A stretch of 40,874 nt of DNA from Clostridiales bacterium DTU074 (GCA_001513075.1 LFSE01000086.1:1-40874); one strand, 5' to 3'; positions 24,469 to 33,140 are shown, counted from the first letter of the stretch. Notes: generated from the letters alone by a model not told the origin. A program made the numbers and translations.

Positions 24469-24498
24469 TAAAAAAGCAGGAAGAGTTTTATCTTGCTT
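24469..24498 (-). terminator. Terminator of galE
   Basis: On the minus strand AAGCAAGA pairs with TCTTCCTGCTT with a bulge, and a run of six T follows. It overlaps the galE stop codon. Confidence 0.5.
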
Positions 24499-25510
24499 AA
24501 TCTTCATATCCATTGGGGTTGTTTTTCTGCCAGTTCCACGAATCCCTGCACATATCCTCCAGATCCTTTTCAGCCTTCCATCCCAGTTCCTCATGGGCCT
24601 TGGTAGGATCGGCATAGCACATGTCTATATCCCCCGGCCTTCTTTCAGTTATAACATATGGAATTTTCCGGCCGGTAGCCTTTTCAAATGTTTTTACCAC
24701 ATCAAGTACGCTGTAACCCGTTCCGGTTCCCAGATTATATACGTCAACACCGCTTTCCTTCATAACCTTTTCCAGGGCTTTTAAATGGCCTTTTGCCAGA
24801 TCCACCACATGTATATAGTCTCTGACTCCCGTACCGTCATGGGTATTGTAATCATTGCCAAACACATTGAGCTTTTCCCTCTTCCCTACAGCTACCTGGG
24901 TTATATAGGGCATCAGGTTGTTGGGTATACCGTTGGGGTCCTCCCCGATCCTGCCACTTTCATGAGCACCGATGGGATTAAAATATCTCAGCAGAATAAC
25001 TCCCCACTGGTTGTCGGATACATATACATCCCTCAGGATCTCCTCTATCATGTATTTGGTCCGCCCGTAGGGATTTATGGGACCGAGAGGAAAATCTTCC
25101 TTAATTGGCACGCTTTTTGGATTGCCGTACACAGTAGCTGATGAGCTGAAAACAATTTTCTTTACGCCGTGCATGGCCATGACCTCGCACAGTATAATAG
25201 TCCCGGTTATGTTGTTATAGTAGTATTTAAGCGGTACAGCCACCGACTCCCCAACAGCCTTCAGGCCTGCAAAATGAATCACAGCCTCAATACGGTTCTC
25301 GGAGAATACCCTTTCAAGCCCTTCCCTGTCCAGTAGATCCACTGCATAGGATTTAAAATCCCTGCCGGTTATTTCCTTTACACGTTTCAGAGCTTCGGGT
25401 TTACTGTTTGAAAAATTATCCACAACCACGATATCGTAACCTGCATTCAACAGTTCAACGCAGGCATGGCTCCCAATATACCCAGCGCCCCCGGTAACAA
25501 GAACTGACAT
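24497..25510 (-). CDS. galE: UDP-glucose 4-epimerase
   Basis: GalE interconverts UDP-glucose and UDP-galactose with bound NAD+, an SDR-fold cytoplasmic enzyme. Motifs: [11 protein letters not shown] (NAD binding), [42 protein letters not shown] with catalytic Tyr and Lys, and [13 protein letters not shown]. The product of 337 residues has normal length. The ATG at 25510 has GGAGG 8 bases upstream, better than the in-frame ATG at 25525. It may follow the L,D-transpeptidase gene in one transcript (92-base gap). It could serve galactose use with the GH2 enzyme or supply UDP-galactose for the polysaccharide locus. Confidence 0.96.
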   Translation of the reverse strand: MSVLVTGGAGYIGSHACVELLNAGYDIVVVDNFSNSKPEALKRVKEITGRDFKSYAVDLLDREGLERVFSENRIEAVIHFAGLKAVGESVAVPLKYYYNNITGTIILCEVMAMHGVKKIVFSSSATVYGNPKSVPIKEDFPLGPINPYGRTKYMIEEILRDVYVSDNQWGVILLRYFNPIGAHESGRIGEDPNGIPNNLMPYITQVAVGKREKLNVFGNDYNTHDGTGVRDYIHVVDLAKGHLKALEKVMKESGVDVYNLGTGTGYSVLDVVKTFEKATGRKIPYVITERRPGDIDMCYADPTKAHEELGWKAEKDLEDMCRDSWNWQKNNPNGYED

Positions 25511-25602
25511 AATCTTTCCCTCCATCGCTAATAAATACTACCGCTGCAGCAGTATCTTTTATTCAATGAATTCTTCAGAGGAATTATTAATCCTCCCATA
25601 TA

Positions 25603-26748
25603 TCAGTATATAAAAACCGTTGTGTTTTTGGGTATGTTGTCATAAAACCACTCGCTGTCTTCAATAGACAATCTTATGCAGCCGAAAGAAGCCCTCTTCC
25701 CTAGCGTGGGGTCATCCACTTCCTGATTCCTATTCATTGCCACCGAATGAAATAAATATGGGCCCGAATACCTCACCCAATATTTTGCCCCGGACTTCAG
25801 CCTTTCATTATAAAACCATGGGCCTCTGTCCTCTATTTTAAATGTACCCCTTAATGTAGGAGATCTGTTCCTGCCCGTCGCACAGACCATGCTCCGTTCC
25901 AATTTCCATTTGCCGTTTTCTTCTTTAAACACATTTACAAGCTGCCTGTCAATATCGACCCAAACAAGGTACTCGGTTGAGCTGTTCAATTTTTTATATT
26001 CCACAAAGCCTTCCAGCTGTTCTACAGTCAGCCGGTGTGGGCTGGTCTCAGGATCATCGGGTATATCCAATGCGTCAGCGGTTACCCAGCCGACTTGTCC
26101 ATCTTTTGTTTCGATATTGTACCACTCGCTGTTATAACCCCTTATAATAACCACCTCTTTACCGGCGGTAACATCACCAACCGCCCTGGCTGCACCGGAA
26201 GAACCGTCTCTTAGTTTAACATCGTACTTTACAACCGCCGTAACTATGGACGGCTTAACCAAAGCATCGTAATCAATATCTTCTTCCGATGGAAACGGCT
26301 GAGAATTGCTGTCATTATTGTACTGTTCCGAGTTGGAAGGAGCCTCGCTATTATCCTGCCCCTGGCCATTATTCTGCTCTGGTTCCGATAGCCCCAGATT
26401 GTCTGTACTATCAGCCTTGTCTTCGTTATCATCTTCGGATGCTTCCGGTTTATTGACGCTATTGTCAGCGCCTGGGGAATTATCAGGTTGCTTGCCTTGG
26501 TTTTGGGCTCCCTCCTGTTGTTCAGGCTCCGTGCGCTCAGCTTCCGAATGGGATTCATCGTTGCCCCCGTTATTTGCGCTGGTTACCGGTTCGGCGGATT
26601 GAACAATCTCACCGGAAACAAACAGTTTCATTACATAATTGGTTATCACCAATCCTATTCCTATTGCCGACGCAACTGTAGTAAATAATACAGCAAAAAC
26701 AGGGATAAATATTATTATTCTCTCGTACAATGCTTGTCTTTTGTGCAA
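25603..26748 (-). CDS. Membrane-anchored L,D-transpeptidase with SH3 domain (YkuD family)
   Basis: This 381-residue protein has an N-terminal membrane helix (residues about 12-40), then a linker of about 100 residues that is rich in Asn, Glu, Gln, Ser and Asp. A bacterial SH3 domain follows (VKLRDGSSGAARAVG ... QVGWVTADALDI), and a YkuD domain at the C-terminus. The active site reads YLFHSVAMN, then KRASFGCIRLS with the catalytic Cys. Such enzymes form 3-3 peptidoglycan cross-links or attach proteins to the wall. It starts with a TTG at 26748 with GGAG 9 bases upstream. The acidic, disordered linker probably spans the wall. Confidence 0.9.
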   Translation of the reverse strand: MHKRQALYERIIIFIPVFAVLFTTVASAIGIGLVITNYVMKLFVSGEIVQSAEPVTSANNGGNDESHSEAERTEPEQQEGAQNQGKQPDNSPGADNSVNKPEASEDDNEDKADSTDNLGLSEPEQNNGQGQDNSEAPSNSEQYNNDSNSQPFPSEEDIDYDALVKPSIVTAVVKYDVKLRDGSSGAARAVGDVTAGKEVVIIRGYNSEWYNIETKDGQVGWVTADALDIPDDPETSPHRLTVEQLEGFVEYKKLNSSTEYLVWVDIDRQLVNVFKEENGKWKLERSMVCATGRNRSPTLRGTFKIEDRGPWFYNERLKSGAKYWVRYSGPYLFHSVAMNRNQEVDDPTLGKRASFGCIRLSIEDSEWFYDNIPKNTTVFIY

Positions 26749-26834
26749 CTTATATCACTCCATACTAATCAACGGCTACATAGAATAATATACATTTATC
26801 ACATAATAACACACAACTTGCATTGAGAGCAAAT

Positions 26835-26873
26835 CGTCAATATTTGACGCATATTGTCGAATAGACGTCTATT
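26835..26873. promoter_or_regulatory. Operator-like palindromes and Spo0A-box-like motif between ldt and the ComK-like genes
   Basis: CGTCAA-TAT-TTGACG (26835-26849) is a perfect dyad. AATAGACGTCTATT (26860-26873) is a perfect 14-bp palindrome. TTGTCGAA (26854-26861) between them contains TGTCGAA, the exact Spo0A-box core. The region lies between divergent genes, about 120 bases upstream of the first ComK-like gene and 90 upstream of the L,D-transpeptidase. The motifs are seen; the proteins that bind are not known. Confidence 0.5.
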
Positions 26874-26944
26874 TTCAAAAATTTCTTTATTATTTTATCT
26901 ATTTCAAAATTTTCCTTGAATTATTTTACATTATTATCATTGTA

Positions 26945-26973
26945 TTGTATATTATATTATAGCTAATTATTAT
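26945..26973 (+). promoter_or_regulatory. Possible promoter of the first ComK-like gene
   Basis: TTGTAT (26945-26950) and TATTAT (26968-26973) are separated by 17 bases. The surrounding DNA is very AT-rich, so other registers are possible. The leader would be short, about 15 bases. Confidence 0.35.
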
Positions 26974-26993
26974 ACATATGGGGAGGTCATTCT

Positions 26994-27602
26994 ATGAAAA
27001 ATCTCAGCAAATATTTTGCCGAAGGGGTAAGCGCCCTGCTGCCGGTTTACGTCAAAGGAGTGGGAGACTCAACCCTTCTTATCACCTCTGACGGTGAAAA
27101 AAGAATGATACATAGAAAACTGAAAACAGTTATCAAAAGGTTGGTCTCCCAATACTCTTACGATGTCGTATCTCTGCACAAAAAGTACGGAGAATTGATA
27201 TCGCAAAAATACAAGATCCCTCTTCCGCTTCATCCCAATCTGATCCTCATACCCTTCAAGACTAGGAAACCCAGGATACAAGGGGATTATACCTACGGTT
27301 ACGTAAACTACAAATGCATCAACAAATATCTCCCAACCGACAAACACTCCAGAATCGTACTAGACAACGGCTTTGAAATACCCCTCCTCCAGTCCTATTA
27401 TACCACTCGAAAAAATATTCTAAACGCAGCTATAATAGCAAAGGAATTCATCCGTCAGTATTATGGTATGCAGGAGCTGAAGGTTGACCTTCAAAGTATT
27501 AATGACGATTTCAACAGTCCGGCAACCCGCAGTGATATTGCCATGTTAAATTACAGCATGGGTAAGCTTCTTCAGATAATAGAGTCCCTTCTTAGCAAGT
27601 AA
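26994..27602 (+). CDS. ComK-like protein 1 (competence transcription factor family)
   Basis: This 202-residue protein resembles ComK. An N-terminal 'ALLPVYVKGVGDSTLLI' strand pair is followed by a basic helix (IHRKLKTVIKRLVSQYS), then IPLPLHPNLILIPFKTRKP. This last block matches ComK's 'P..I.P...I..FPT.SP', and YGYVNYKCINKY matches its 'C.WI...HI..Y'. The C-terminal part has IVLDNGFEIPLLQSYYTTRKNIL, parallel to ComK 'I.F.NG....V..SYYTLE.Q'. ComK (about 190 residues) activates DNA-uptake genes in Bacillus by binding AT-boxes. Here the Cys of C-x-W is absent and about 50 residues of helical tail follow. GGGGAGG precedes the ATG. The family call rests on remembered motif order, not on an alignment. 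Confidence 0.6.
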   Translation: MKNLSKYFAEGVSALLPVYVKGVGDSTLLITSDGEKRMIHRKLKTVIKRLVSQYSYDVVSLHKKYGELISQKYKIPLPLHPNLILIPFKTRKPRIQGDYTYGYVNYKCINKYLPTDKHSRIVLDNGFEIPLLQSYYTTRKNILNAAIIAKEFIRQYYGMQELKVDLQSINDDFNSPATRSDIAMLNYSMGKLLQIIESLLSK

Positions 27603-27690
27603 CAATTCTTATCCCATTTTCCTAAGGTATAATCCGTTATTACATAAATAATACAAATATTATATACATAAATATATAAGGGGGTCATTA

Positions 27691-28248
27691 TTGATCATGT
27701 ATTATCTGCAATATGATAATCCATACAACAATAATGATGATGAAATTGCTGCGCTTTTACCGGTGTATACCGAAGGAGTGGGTGATACTACCGAAGTTAT
27801 CGAAATGGGCGGCAAACGAAGAGTACTCCATTCAAAAATCAACTCGGTTATAAACCAGCTCTTTATCCTTCATGCCACCAGTATTGAAAAAATAAGAAGA
27901 AAGTACGAAGGCATTATACTTCAAAAGAATAAACCTCCGCTACCCTTAAGTCAGGAGCTTATCCTGCTTCCCTTTAAGGTAAGGCGACCTCTTGTAAAGG
28001 GCGATCCCGCCTATGGCTACATAAACTACATATCTATAAAAAGCTATGACAGAGCAGGCAAGTATTCCAAGCTTTTTCTCACAAACGGGATAGAAATCCA
28101 CCTGATCCAATCGCTGGCAACAACACAAAAAAATATAATGCAAGCAAAGCTTATAGCAAGCGAAATGGAACTGCGAAAACACAGAAAAGAGACAGAGCTT
28201 ATAAATGATATCCTTAATCTGAAGAATGATATATTCACACTGTTTTAG
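27691..28248 (+). CDS. ComK-like protein 2 (paralog of the preceding gene)
   Basis: This 185-residue protein parallels the preceding one throughout: IAALLPVYTEGVGDTTEVI, VLHSKINSVINQLFI, PPLPLSQELILLPFKVRRP, GYINYISIKSYD and LFLTNGIEIHLIQSLATTQKNIM. It lacks most of the C-terminal helical tail. I chose the TTG start at 27691 because GGGGG lies 6 bases upstream and the leader (GGTCATT) matches that of the first copy; the ATG at 27697 is the alternative. A TATAAT at 27629-27634 in the 88-base gap may give it a separate promoter. Probable DNA-binding regulator of the ComK family; its targets are unknown. Confidence 0.58.
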   Translation: MIMYYLQYDNPYNNNDDEIAALLPVYTEGVGDTTEVIEMGGKRRVLHSKINSVINQLFILHATSIEKIRRKYEGIILQKNKPPLPLSQELILLPFKVRRPLVKGDPAYGYINYISIKSYDRAGKYSKLFLTNGIEIHLIQSLATTQKNIMQAKLIASEMELRKHRKETELINDILNLKNDIFTLF

Positions 28249-28284
28249 CAATAATATTTGATGGATAATAAATAATGAAAGCAT

Positions 28285-28316
28285 CCCCCGGAGCAACACA
28301 CTTCCGGGGGTTTTAA
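28285..28316 (+). terminator. Intrinsic terminator of the ComK-like pair
   Basis: CCCCCGGA pairs with TTCCGGGGG around a short loop, followed by TTTTAATT. It lies 37 bases after the stop. Confidence 0.82.
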
Positions 28317-28352
28317 TTAATAAAAGAATATTATTGGCTCAATTGAGAGCAT

Positions 28353-30251
28353 CTAATCAGCCGTGTTGGCTTTAACCTTTATATTCCAGCTGCCCTTATC
28401 CATAACCCTTTTTGCCCTGAAAACCAATCTGTATATGTGGGAGCCCCACACATGAGACAATCTTTCATCGGTTATGGAAATGTATTCACCTTCACAGGCA
28501 TATATACTGCTGTCAAAACAAACCGATAATTCTACATCGCCAGGTCTTAAATATACAATACCTTTCTCATTATCAATCGAGTTTTCGCAGGGCACCATAA
28601 GGCTTACCATAATATCATCGCTCATGCTGTTGAGCTCAAAATCATCGTTTATCTCAACAAAGGCTAAGTCTCCTCTGTGCAGTGTGCACCGCCTTATCCA
28701 CTTCTTAATTCCAGCCTCAGGTGGATAGGCACATGAAATATCCAATGAAAGCTCTGCTGTGTTGTCTTCTTTTTTATAAACAACATTCCGCGCCCGGTAT
28801 TCTATGCCCGGTTGCTGACCAAAGCCGTTCACGGTGGGAAGATTATGATAATTGGATTGCATGGTCCATATCTCATACCTGGCGCTGCTGAAGGTTTTTG
28901 CTGTGTATGTCTCAACACCAACATCGATTATTACCGGCAGCCCGGAGTAGTAAACAATAAATTGTCCCACATCGTTGTGATTATGGTTTTCACTATTGTG
29001 CCCTCCCTTTGCAGCCAGATAGAATCCCTTATAATCGCCTTCCCTCTCCCTGGCGGCCATGACCTGTAAGCCGTCCAGCCATACATCCCTTACATACGGC
29101 GGCCTGGCCTTTTTATTCTGCAATTTCTCATAAATAAATATTTCGGGCAATTGGCGCAGGAGAGAAGCCGGAACAATTTCTCCCGCATATTGTTTTCTTT
29201 TTTCGGCTTGAAGGTGATAAGCACTAATGCCCATATCCACCAGTCTTTGATCGCCTATGCGCTGTCCGTATCTATATACCAGCGAAGCGGCTATTGCAAC
29301 CCTGGCACCGCCGTCAGCAAAATTGATAAAATACTCATCATGTATATGTGCCCTGTATATATATCTGCCTATTTGCTGTACCAGCGGCTCATTATAAAAG
29401 TTTATCCTGCCTCCCGACGCCCAGAAAAGAAGCTCAAGACAGTCAAACAGTGAAGCACCCGCTCTGCCCCAATATGAAGTTCCCTCATCGCAGCCACCAT
29501 CGTCATGATACACGGCCATAAAGGCATCCAAGCTTTCCAGAGCTTTTCGTACGGCTTTGACCCTCCTGTCCCTATCCTTTTCAATTATCAAAAAAGCCGT
29601 CAGGCAGTTTGAGTTGCACCACGGATTCCAGTTGTTAACCGGCCGAATGGATAACAGCCCCATCCACCAGAAGTCATCCCTTTCCATATAGGGATCAAGG
29701 ATCCGCCTTTTTACCTCCGTTTCGATCCGCCGGCATATCAGAGGAGTTACTTTGTCCAGCTGGGATTTCAAAAGATAATAGGTCCAGCACAAAAGCCCTG
29801 CCGTCTCGCCAGCAAATAGATCGATAATAGGTTCGTTTACGTCCGGCAGCGGAGCATCCGGATATCCGGACACATAATTATGGGCAGGCACTCCCCAAAA
29901 TGTTTCTTCACAAATAGCCCATATGCCGTTTATAATCTGATCGAGAAATCGTCCCTTTCCTTCCATATATTCAGCCAGAACCAGAGTAGCAAGGACATTG
30001 CGGCGTTTAAAATGAAGTTTTTCAAATTCGCTTCGATTACCATTTCGCTTAAAATCCATAAACCTTACAGCGGGCAATGGAGGCCATGAAAAATCAAGAT
30101 ATCGTTTCCCCGCCTCTATCCATCTCTTTTGCAAGCAATCGGGTAATCCTTCCACAAGCTGCCGTTCATCTCCTTTGGGAAAGGGGTGAAAATCCCGGTA
30201 ATCACATATTAAATCCCTGATTGCAGCCTCATCATATTTCTCTTTCAGCAT
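28353..30251 (-). CDS. Heparinase II/III family protein (polysaccharide lyase-like)
   Basis: This 632-residue protein has an N-terminal all-helical toroid (WPPLPAVRFMDFKRNGNR, LVLAEYMEGKGRFLDQIINGIWAICEE) and a C-terminal beta-sheet domain beginning about residue 380. The core motif GGHNSENHNHNDVGQFIVYYSG holds the conserved His and Asn residues, followed by DVGVETYTAKTF and NYHNLPTVNG. Relatives cleave uronic-acid-containing polysaccharides such as heparin, alginate or oligo-alginate by beta-elimination. There is no signal peptide, so it probably works inside the cell on imported oligosaccharides. Its ATG has GGGGGG 8 bases upstream. The exact substrate cannot be read from the sequence. Confidence 0.87.
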   Translation of the reverse strand: MLKEKYDEAAIRDLICDYRDFHPFPKGDERQLVEGLPDCLQKRWIEAGKRYLDFSWPPLPAVRFMDFKRNGNRSEFEKLHFKRRNVLATLVLAEYMEGKGRFLDQIINGIWAICEETFWGVPAHNYVSGYPDAPLPDVNEPIIDLFAGETAGLLCWTYYLLKSQLDKVTPLICRRIETEVKRRILDPYMERDDFWWMGLLSIRPVNNWNPWCNSNCLTAFLIIEKDRDRRVKAVRKALESLDAFMAVYHDDGGCDEGTSYWGRAGASLFDCLELLFWASGGRINFYNEPLVQQIGRYIYRAHIHDEYFINFADGGARVAIAASLVYRYGQRIGDQRLVDMGISAYHLQAEKRKQYAGEIVPASLLRQLPEIFIYEKLQNKKARPPYVRDVWLDGLQVMAAREREGDYKGFYLAAKGGHNSENHNHNDVGQFIVYYSGLPVIIDVGVETYTAKTFSSARYEIWTMQSNYHNLPTVNGFGQQPGIEYRARNVVYKKEDNTAELSLDISCAYPPEAGIKKWIRRCTLHRGDLAFVEINDDFELNSMSDDIMVSLMVPCENSIDNEKGIVYLRPGDVELSVCFDSSIYACEGEYISITDERLSHVWGSHIYRLVFRAKRVMDKGSWNIKVKANTAD

Positions 30252-30362
30252 AAGCCCAACCCCCCATCATCTGAATTCTGTGCTTGCTTCTTGCTCCTGA
30301 ACAGCTGTTATATTTCCGACAAACAAAGCCTTTTTGCCCGAGCAAAGGAAGAAATGAATTAA

Positions 30363-30397
30363 GCAGGATAAGGGTGTAACAATCACCCCTCTCCTGC
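30363..30397 (-). terminator. Terminator after the hydroxyacid dehydrogenase gene
   Basis: GCAGG and AGGGTG pair with CACCC and CCTGC in a two-part stem with a loop of about seven bases. On the minus strand it is followed by TTAATTCATTT, so the T tract is weak. Confidence 0.55.
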
Positions 30398-30419
30398 CTG
30401 GCCAGTTTAATCTATTTAT

Positions 30420-31391
30420 TTAGTAGCCTTTATCATAATCCCTTATGTTGATCATCTCATCTATTCTGTTTTCACAGAAGCATTTAACATTTTTCATGAT
30501 AATTTTGGATGAAAAATGATTCCAAATGTCTCCGCTGCCCGCCATATGCGGGGTTATGATACAATTTTCCAGATCCCAGAACGGGCTTTCCTTCGGCAGG
30601 TATCCCAGTCTGAACTCTTCTGTAAACACATCCAATGCAGCACCAGCTATCTTCCGCTTCTTCAAATAATCGTATAAAACCTTTTCATCAAAAACAGCCC
30701 CTCGTGATATGTTAATAATATATGCGGTTTCTTTCATGCAATCGAATTGTTCTTTGCCAATTAAATTCTCCGTTTTGTCCGTGAGGGGAAGAGTACACAC
30801 TAAAAAATCACATAAAGTCAGGAATTCGTTTAAGCTTTCCATTGTAAAGACCTCATCAAAATACTCTACAGGCTTTCCACTTGTGTTGATACCGATGGTT
30901 TTCATTCCGAAGGCCTTTAGCCTTTTTGCCGTTTCGGTGGCTATGTCGCCAGTTCCCAAGAACCCTGCCGTTTTGCCGTAAAGGTTAAATACCCCAGCCG
31001 GACCCTTCCATTGATGGGTCAACTGATTTTCAACTATATCCCTACCCCTTCTTGCCAGCATTAGCATTGTAAAAACAATGTGCTCGGATATGGGTACCCC
31101 ACCGGCTCCACGGGCATTGGTAACTATTATATTTCTCCTTTTAAGATATTGCATCGGCAACCTCTCAATACCTACATGAGGGACATGTATCCATTTCAGA
31201 TTTCTGCACCTTTCGAGCATTTCCTGCTGAAAAGCCCTGTGATCCGAAATGATAACATCGGCATTTTCTACTTCCTTAGACTGAATCAAATCCTCCCGAG
31301 TCTCAAATATTGTGACCCGTACACCCAATCTCTCCATTTCCCTGATGTCTTCAGTGCTGAATTTATAAGTTGACAATAATTTTACAGCCAT
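30420..31391 (-). CDS. D-2-hydroxyacid dehydrogenase family protein
   Basis: A 323-residue NAD(P)-dependent oxidoreductase of the phosphoglycerate dehydrogenase-like family. The nucleotide-binding motif is FLGTGDIATETAKRLKAFGM (a GxGxxA variant). The catalytic residues sit in INISRGAVFDE (Arg), ALDVFTEE (Glu) and ITPHMAGSG (His). The N-terminal part (WIHVPHVGIERLP) forms the substrate cap. It reduces a 2-keto acid or oxidises a D-2-hydroxyacid; the substrate is unknown. AAGGTGG lies 6 bases before the ATG. A possible link to uronic acid metabolism with the neighbouring heparinase-like gene is inference; a hairpin lies between the two genes. Confidence 0.88.
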   Translation of the reverse strand: MAVKLLSTYKFSTEDIREMERLGVRVTIFETREDLIQSKEVENADVIISDHRAFQQEMLERCRNLKWIHVPHVGIERLPMQYLKRRNIIVTNARGAGGVPISEHIVFTMLMLARRGRDIVENQLTHQWKGPAGVFNLYGKTAGFLGTGDIATETAKRLKAFGMKTIGINTSGKPVEYFDEVFTMESLNEFLTLCDFLVCTLPLTDKTENLIGKEQFDCMKETAYIINISRGAVFDEKVLYDYLKKRKIAGAALDVFTEEFRLGYLPKESPFWDLENCIITPHMAGSGDIWNHFSSKIIMKNVKCFCENRIDEMINIRDYDKGY

Positions 31392-31414
31392 TCTTTTCCA
31401 CCTTTATCCTTATT

Positions 31415-31456
31415 CTACAATTGTATATTCTCTTGCTACAATTGCATATTCTCTTG
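31415..31456. repeat. Tandem 21-base repeat in the dehydrogenase promoter region
   Basis: CTACAATTG(T/C)ATATTCTCTTG occurs twice head to tail (31415-31435, 31436-31456), 20 of 21 bases identical. The first contains TACAATTGTA, a perfect 10-bp palindrome. It is 24 bases before the dehydrogenase start, where a regulator could bind. Confidence 0.7.
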
Positions 31457-31477
31457 TGATAGTGAATTATAAAATTG

Positions 31478-31852
31478 CTATTCCGCCTGGTTAATAACTA
31501 CACCGCCCTCAGGATTACCCTCGTAACTCATCGATATCTTCCCATCAAAGAAAGCCCCTTGGTCTGCCGAGAAGCCGCAGGCTTTGGCATCCCCCTTTAA
31601 CATGCCTTCATTCATGATTCTCAAAAAGCCGGAACATTTTACATTGCCTTCCACAACACCTGAAATATACAGGTTTAAGGCTGTAACATCTCCCGAAACC
31701 GACGCCCCCTTGCCTACAATAACGTCTCCTGCTGCAATTATGCTGCCCTTGACCTGTCCGTCTACACGAACACTTGTATCCGATTTTACATCCCCTTCAA
31801 TGACAGTGCCGCGGCCTATAAGGGTGCCAACGTCTTTCCTTTTGAAAATCAT
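31478..31852 (-). CDS. Bactofilin (polymer-forming cytoskeletal protein)
   Basis: A 124-residue protein made mostly of short beta repeats of the bactofilin fold: GTLIGRGTVIEGDVKSD, VRVDGQVKGSI, DVIVGKGASVSGDV, LYISGVVEGNVKCSG. The usual N-terminus is MIFKRKD. Bactofilins polymerise without nucleotide on the inner membrane face and localise wall enzymes. The ATG at 31852 has GGGGG 8 bases upstream; an in-frame ATG at 31873 is less likely. It follows the M23 peptidase gene by 48 bases, the common bactofilin-M23 arrangement. Confidence 0.93.
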   Translation of the reverse strand: MIFKRKDVGTLIGRGTVIEGDVKSDTSVRVDGQVKGSIIAAGDVIVGKGASVSGDVTALNLYISGVVEGNVKCSGFLRIMNEGMLKGDAKACGFSADQGAFFDGKISMSYEGNPEGGVVINQAE

Positions 31853-31900
31853 TGATACAACCCCCTTATTCATTTGATTTGTTGCCCTACCGCCCCTTTA

Positions 31901-32857
31901 TTATTCATGTGTTATATATTTCAGGGGATCAATAGGTTCATTGTTTATCCTTATTTCAAAGTGCAGGTGCGGTCCCGTACTCCTGCCGGTGCTGCCGATC
32001 CTGGCTATCACCTCCCCTTTGTCAACCTGCTGCCCTTCCTCCACCAATAATCTGGATGCATGAGCATAATAAGTCGTTATACCATAGCCGTGATCAATGA
32101 TAACCAGATTGCCGTAAGCCCCTCTTCTTCCTGCAAAAGCCACCTTCCCCTTTCCCGCCGCCCTTATATCGCTCCCATAAGGAGCAGCAATGTCCAAGCC
32201 TTTGTGGTTCTGCTGTTTTTTTGTGAATGGATCTATCCTTTCTCCAAAGTGATCGGTTATCCGCCCATGAATTGGAGTAAAATCCGGTAATGCTCTTGCA
32301 AAATCATCCAGCAAGTGTTCGGCATCTGAAAGAGCCGAGTTATCAGAGGTATCATCCATCGTTATGGAATTTATCTGTATAATTGTATTTCTGAGGCCAA
32401 TGAGCTCGGAGACAAAGCCTTTGTCATCCCGGCCGTTCCCCCGGCTGGCCAGTGTCCTGGCTTTATCAAGTATATACTTTTCGGTTATTTCCTTATATTT
32501 GTCAACTATTTCACAATATAAGTCTGCCAGATGTTCTACCTTCTCCTGTATTTGTGCATTATCGCAGGTTATTTCCTCTATTTCGCGCTGGTTTGCTCTT
32601 ATGACGTGTAGTTGGGCATAATTTACTTCAAGAAGCCTGGCATTATCGGCTTTTAACGAAGTGTTCTGCTGTACTATATCCCTCAAAAAAAGTCCCATAT
32701 ACAAGGCTCCGCAAATAATCATGCACAGCACAGCCGCTATTATCAATTTGGGATAATATATCCTGACGGCTTTTGCATCATCACCTTCAGGCGGAGCTAT
32801 GGTTATGGTTATATAATTATTCCTCGCTCCTATATTAGCTTTCAAAAATTTCTTCAT
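31901..32857 (-). CDS. Membrane-anchored M23 family metallopeptidase
   Basis: This 318-residue protein has a short cytoplasmic N-terminus and a membrane helix (LIIAAVLCMIICGALYMGLFL). A coiled coil of about 120 residues (NTSLKADNARLLEVNYAQL ... KYKEITEKYIL) follows, and the C-terminal LytM/M23 domain has the zinc ligands His and Asp in NHKGLDIAAP and His in GPHLHFEI, with YYAHASRL beside them. It cleaves peptide cross-links of the wall (endopeptidase). The ATG at 32857 has GGTG about 7 bases upstream. It forms an operon with the bactofilin gene, so the bactofilin probably positions it. Promoter at 32976-32984. Confidence 0.9.
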   Translation of the reverse strand: MKKFLKANIGARNNYITITIAPPEGDDAKAVRIYYPKLIIAAVLCMIICGALYMGLFLRDIVQQNTSLKADNARLLEVNYAQLHVIRANQREIEEITCDNAQIQEKVEHLADLYCEIVDKYKEITEKYILDKARTLASRGNGRDDKGFVSELIGLRNTIIQINSITMDDTSDNSALSDAEHLLDDFARALPDFTPIHGRITDHFGERIDPFTKKQQNHKGLDIAAPYGSDIRAAGKGKVAFAGRRGAYGNLVIIDHGYGITTYYAHASRLLVEEGQQVDKGEVIARIGSTGRSTGPHLHFEIRINNEPIDPLKYITHE

Positions 32858-32975
32858 ATTAATCACCCATAGAGAAAAAAATAACATCAAAAGCCGGCAC
32901 AAAACAAAACATGATAATGATGGGTAAAGAAAAACAGCCTTTCCATTTGTAGAAATATTTGGATATCTACAGCAT

Positions 32976-32984
32976 ATTATAGCA
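32976..32984 (-). promoter_or_regulatory. Extended -10 promoter of the M23-bactofilin operon
   Basis: TGCTATAAT on the minus strand has both the TG extension and a perfect -10. The -35 position holds only TAGTTA, so the extended element is the main signal. It lies about 120 bases before the start; the gap 32858-33140 shows no other gene. Confidence 0.5.
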
Positions 32985-33140
32985 CAAAAATATTTATATA
33001 ACTATTTATTTTTTTCCTTTTTTATATCCTTTAATACTATATATCCTTAATTTTCCGTTAGCATGCATAATGGTACTACTGAAATATCCGTTGATTTCCG
33101 GCATTCGATATGAATACGGTCTCAAAAGGAATACAACCGT

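Noticed and set aside
26244-26602. Open frames opposite and beside the L,D-transpeptidase linker
   Set aside because: They are shadows of the low-complexity Asn/Glu/Ser linker and have no start signals.
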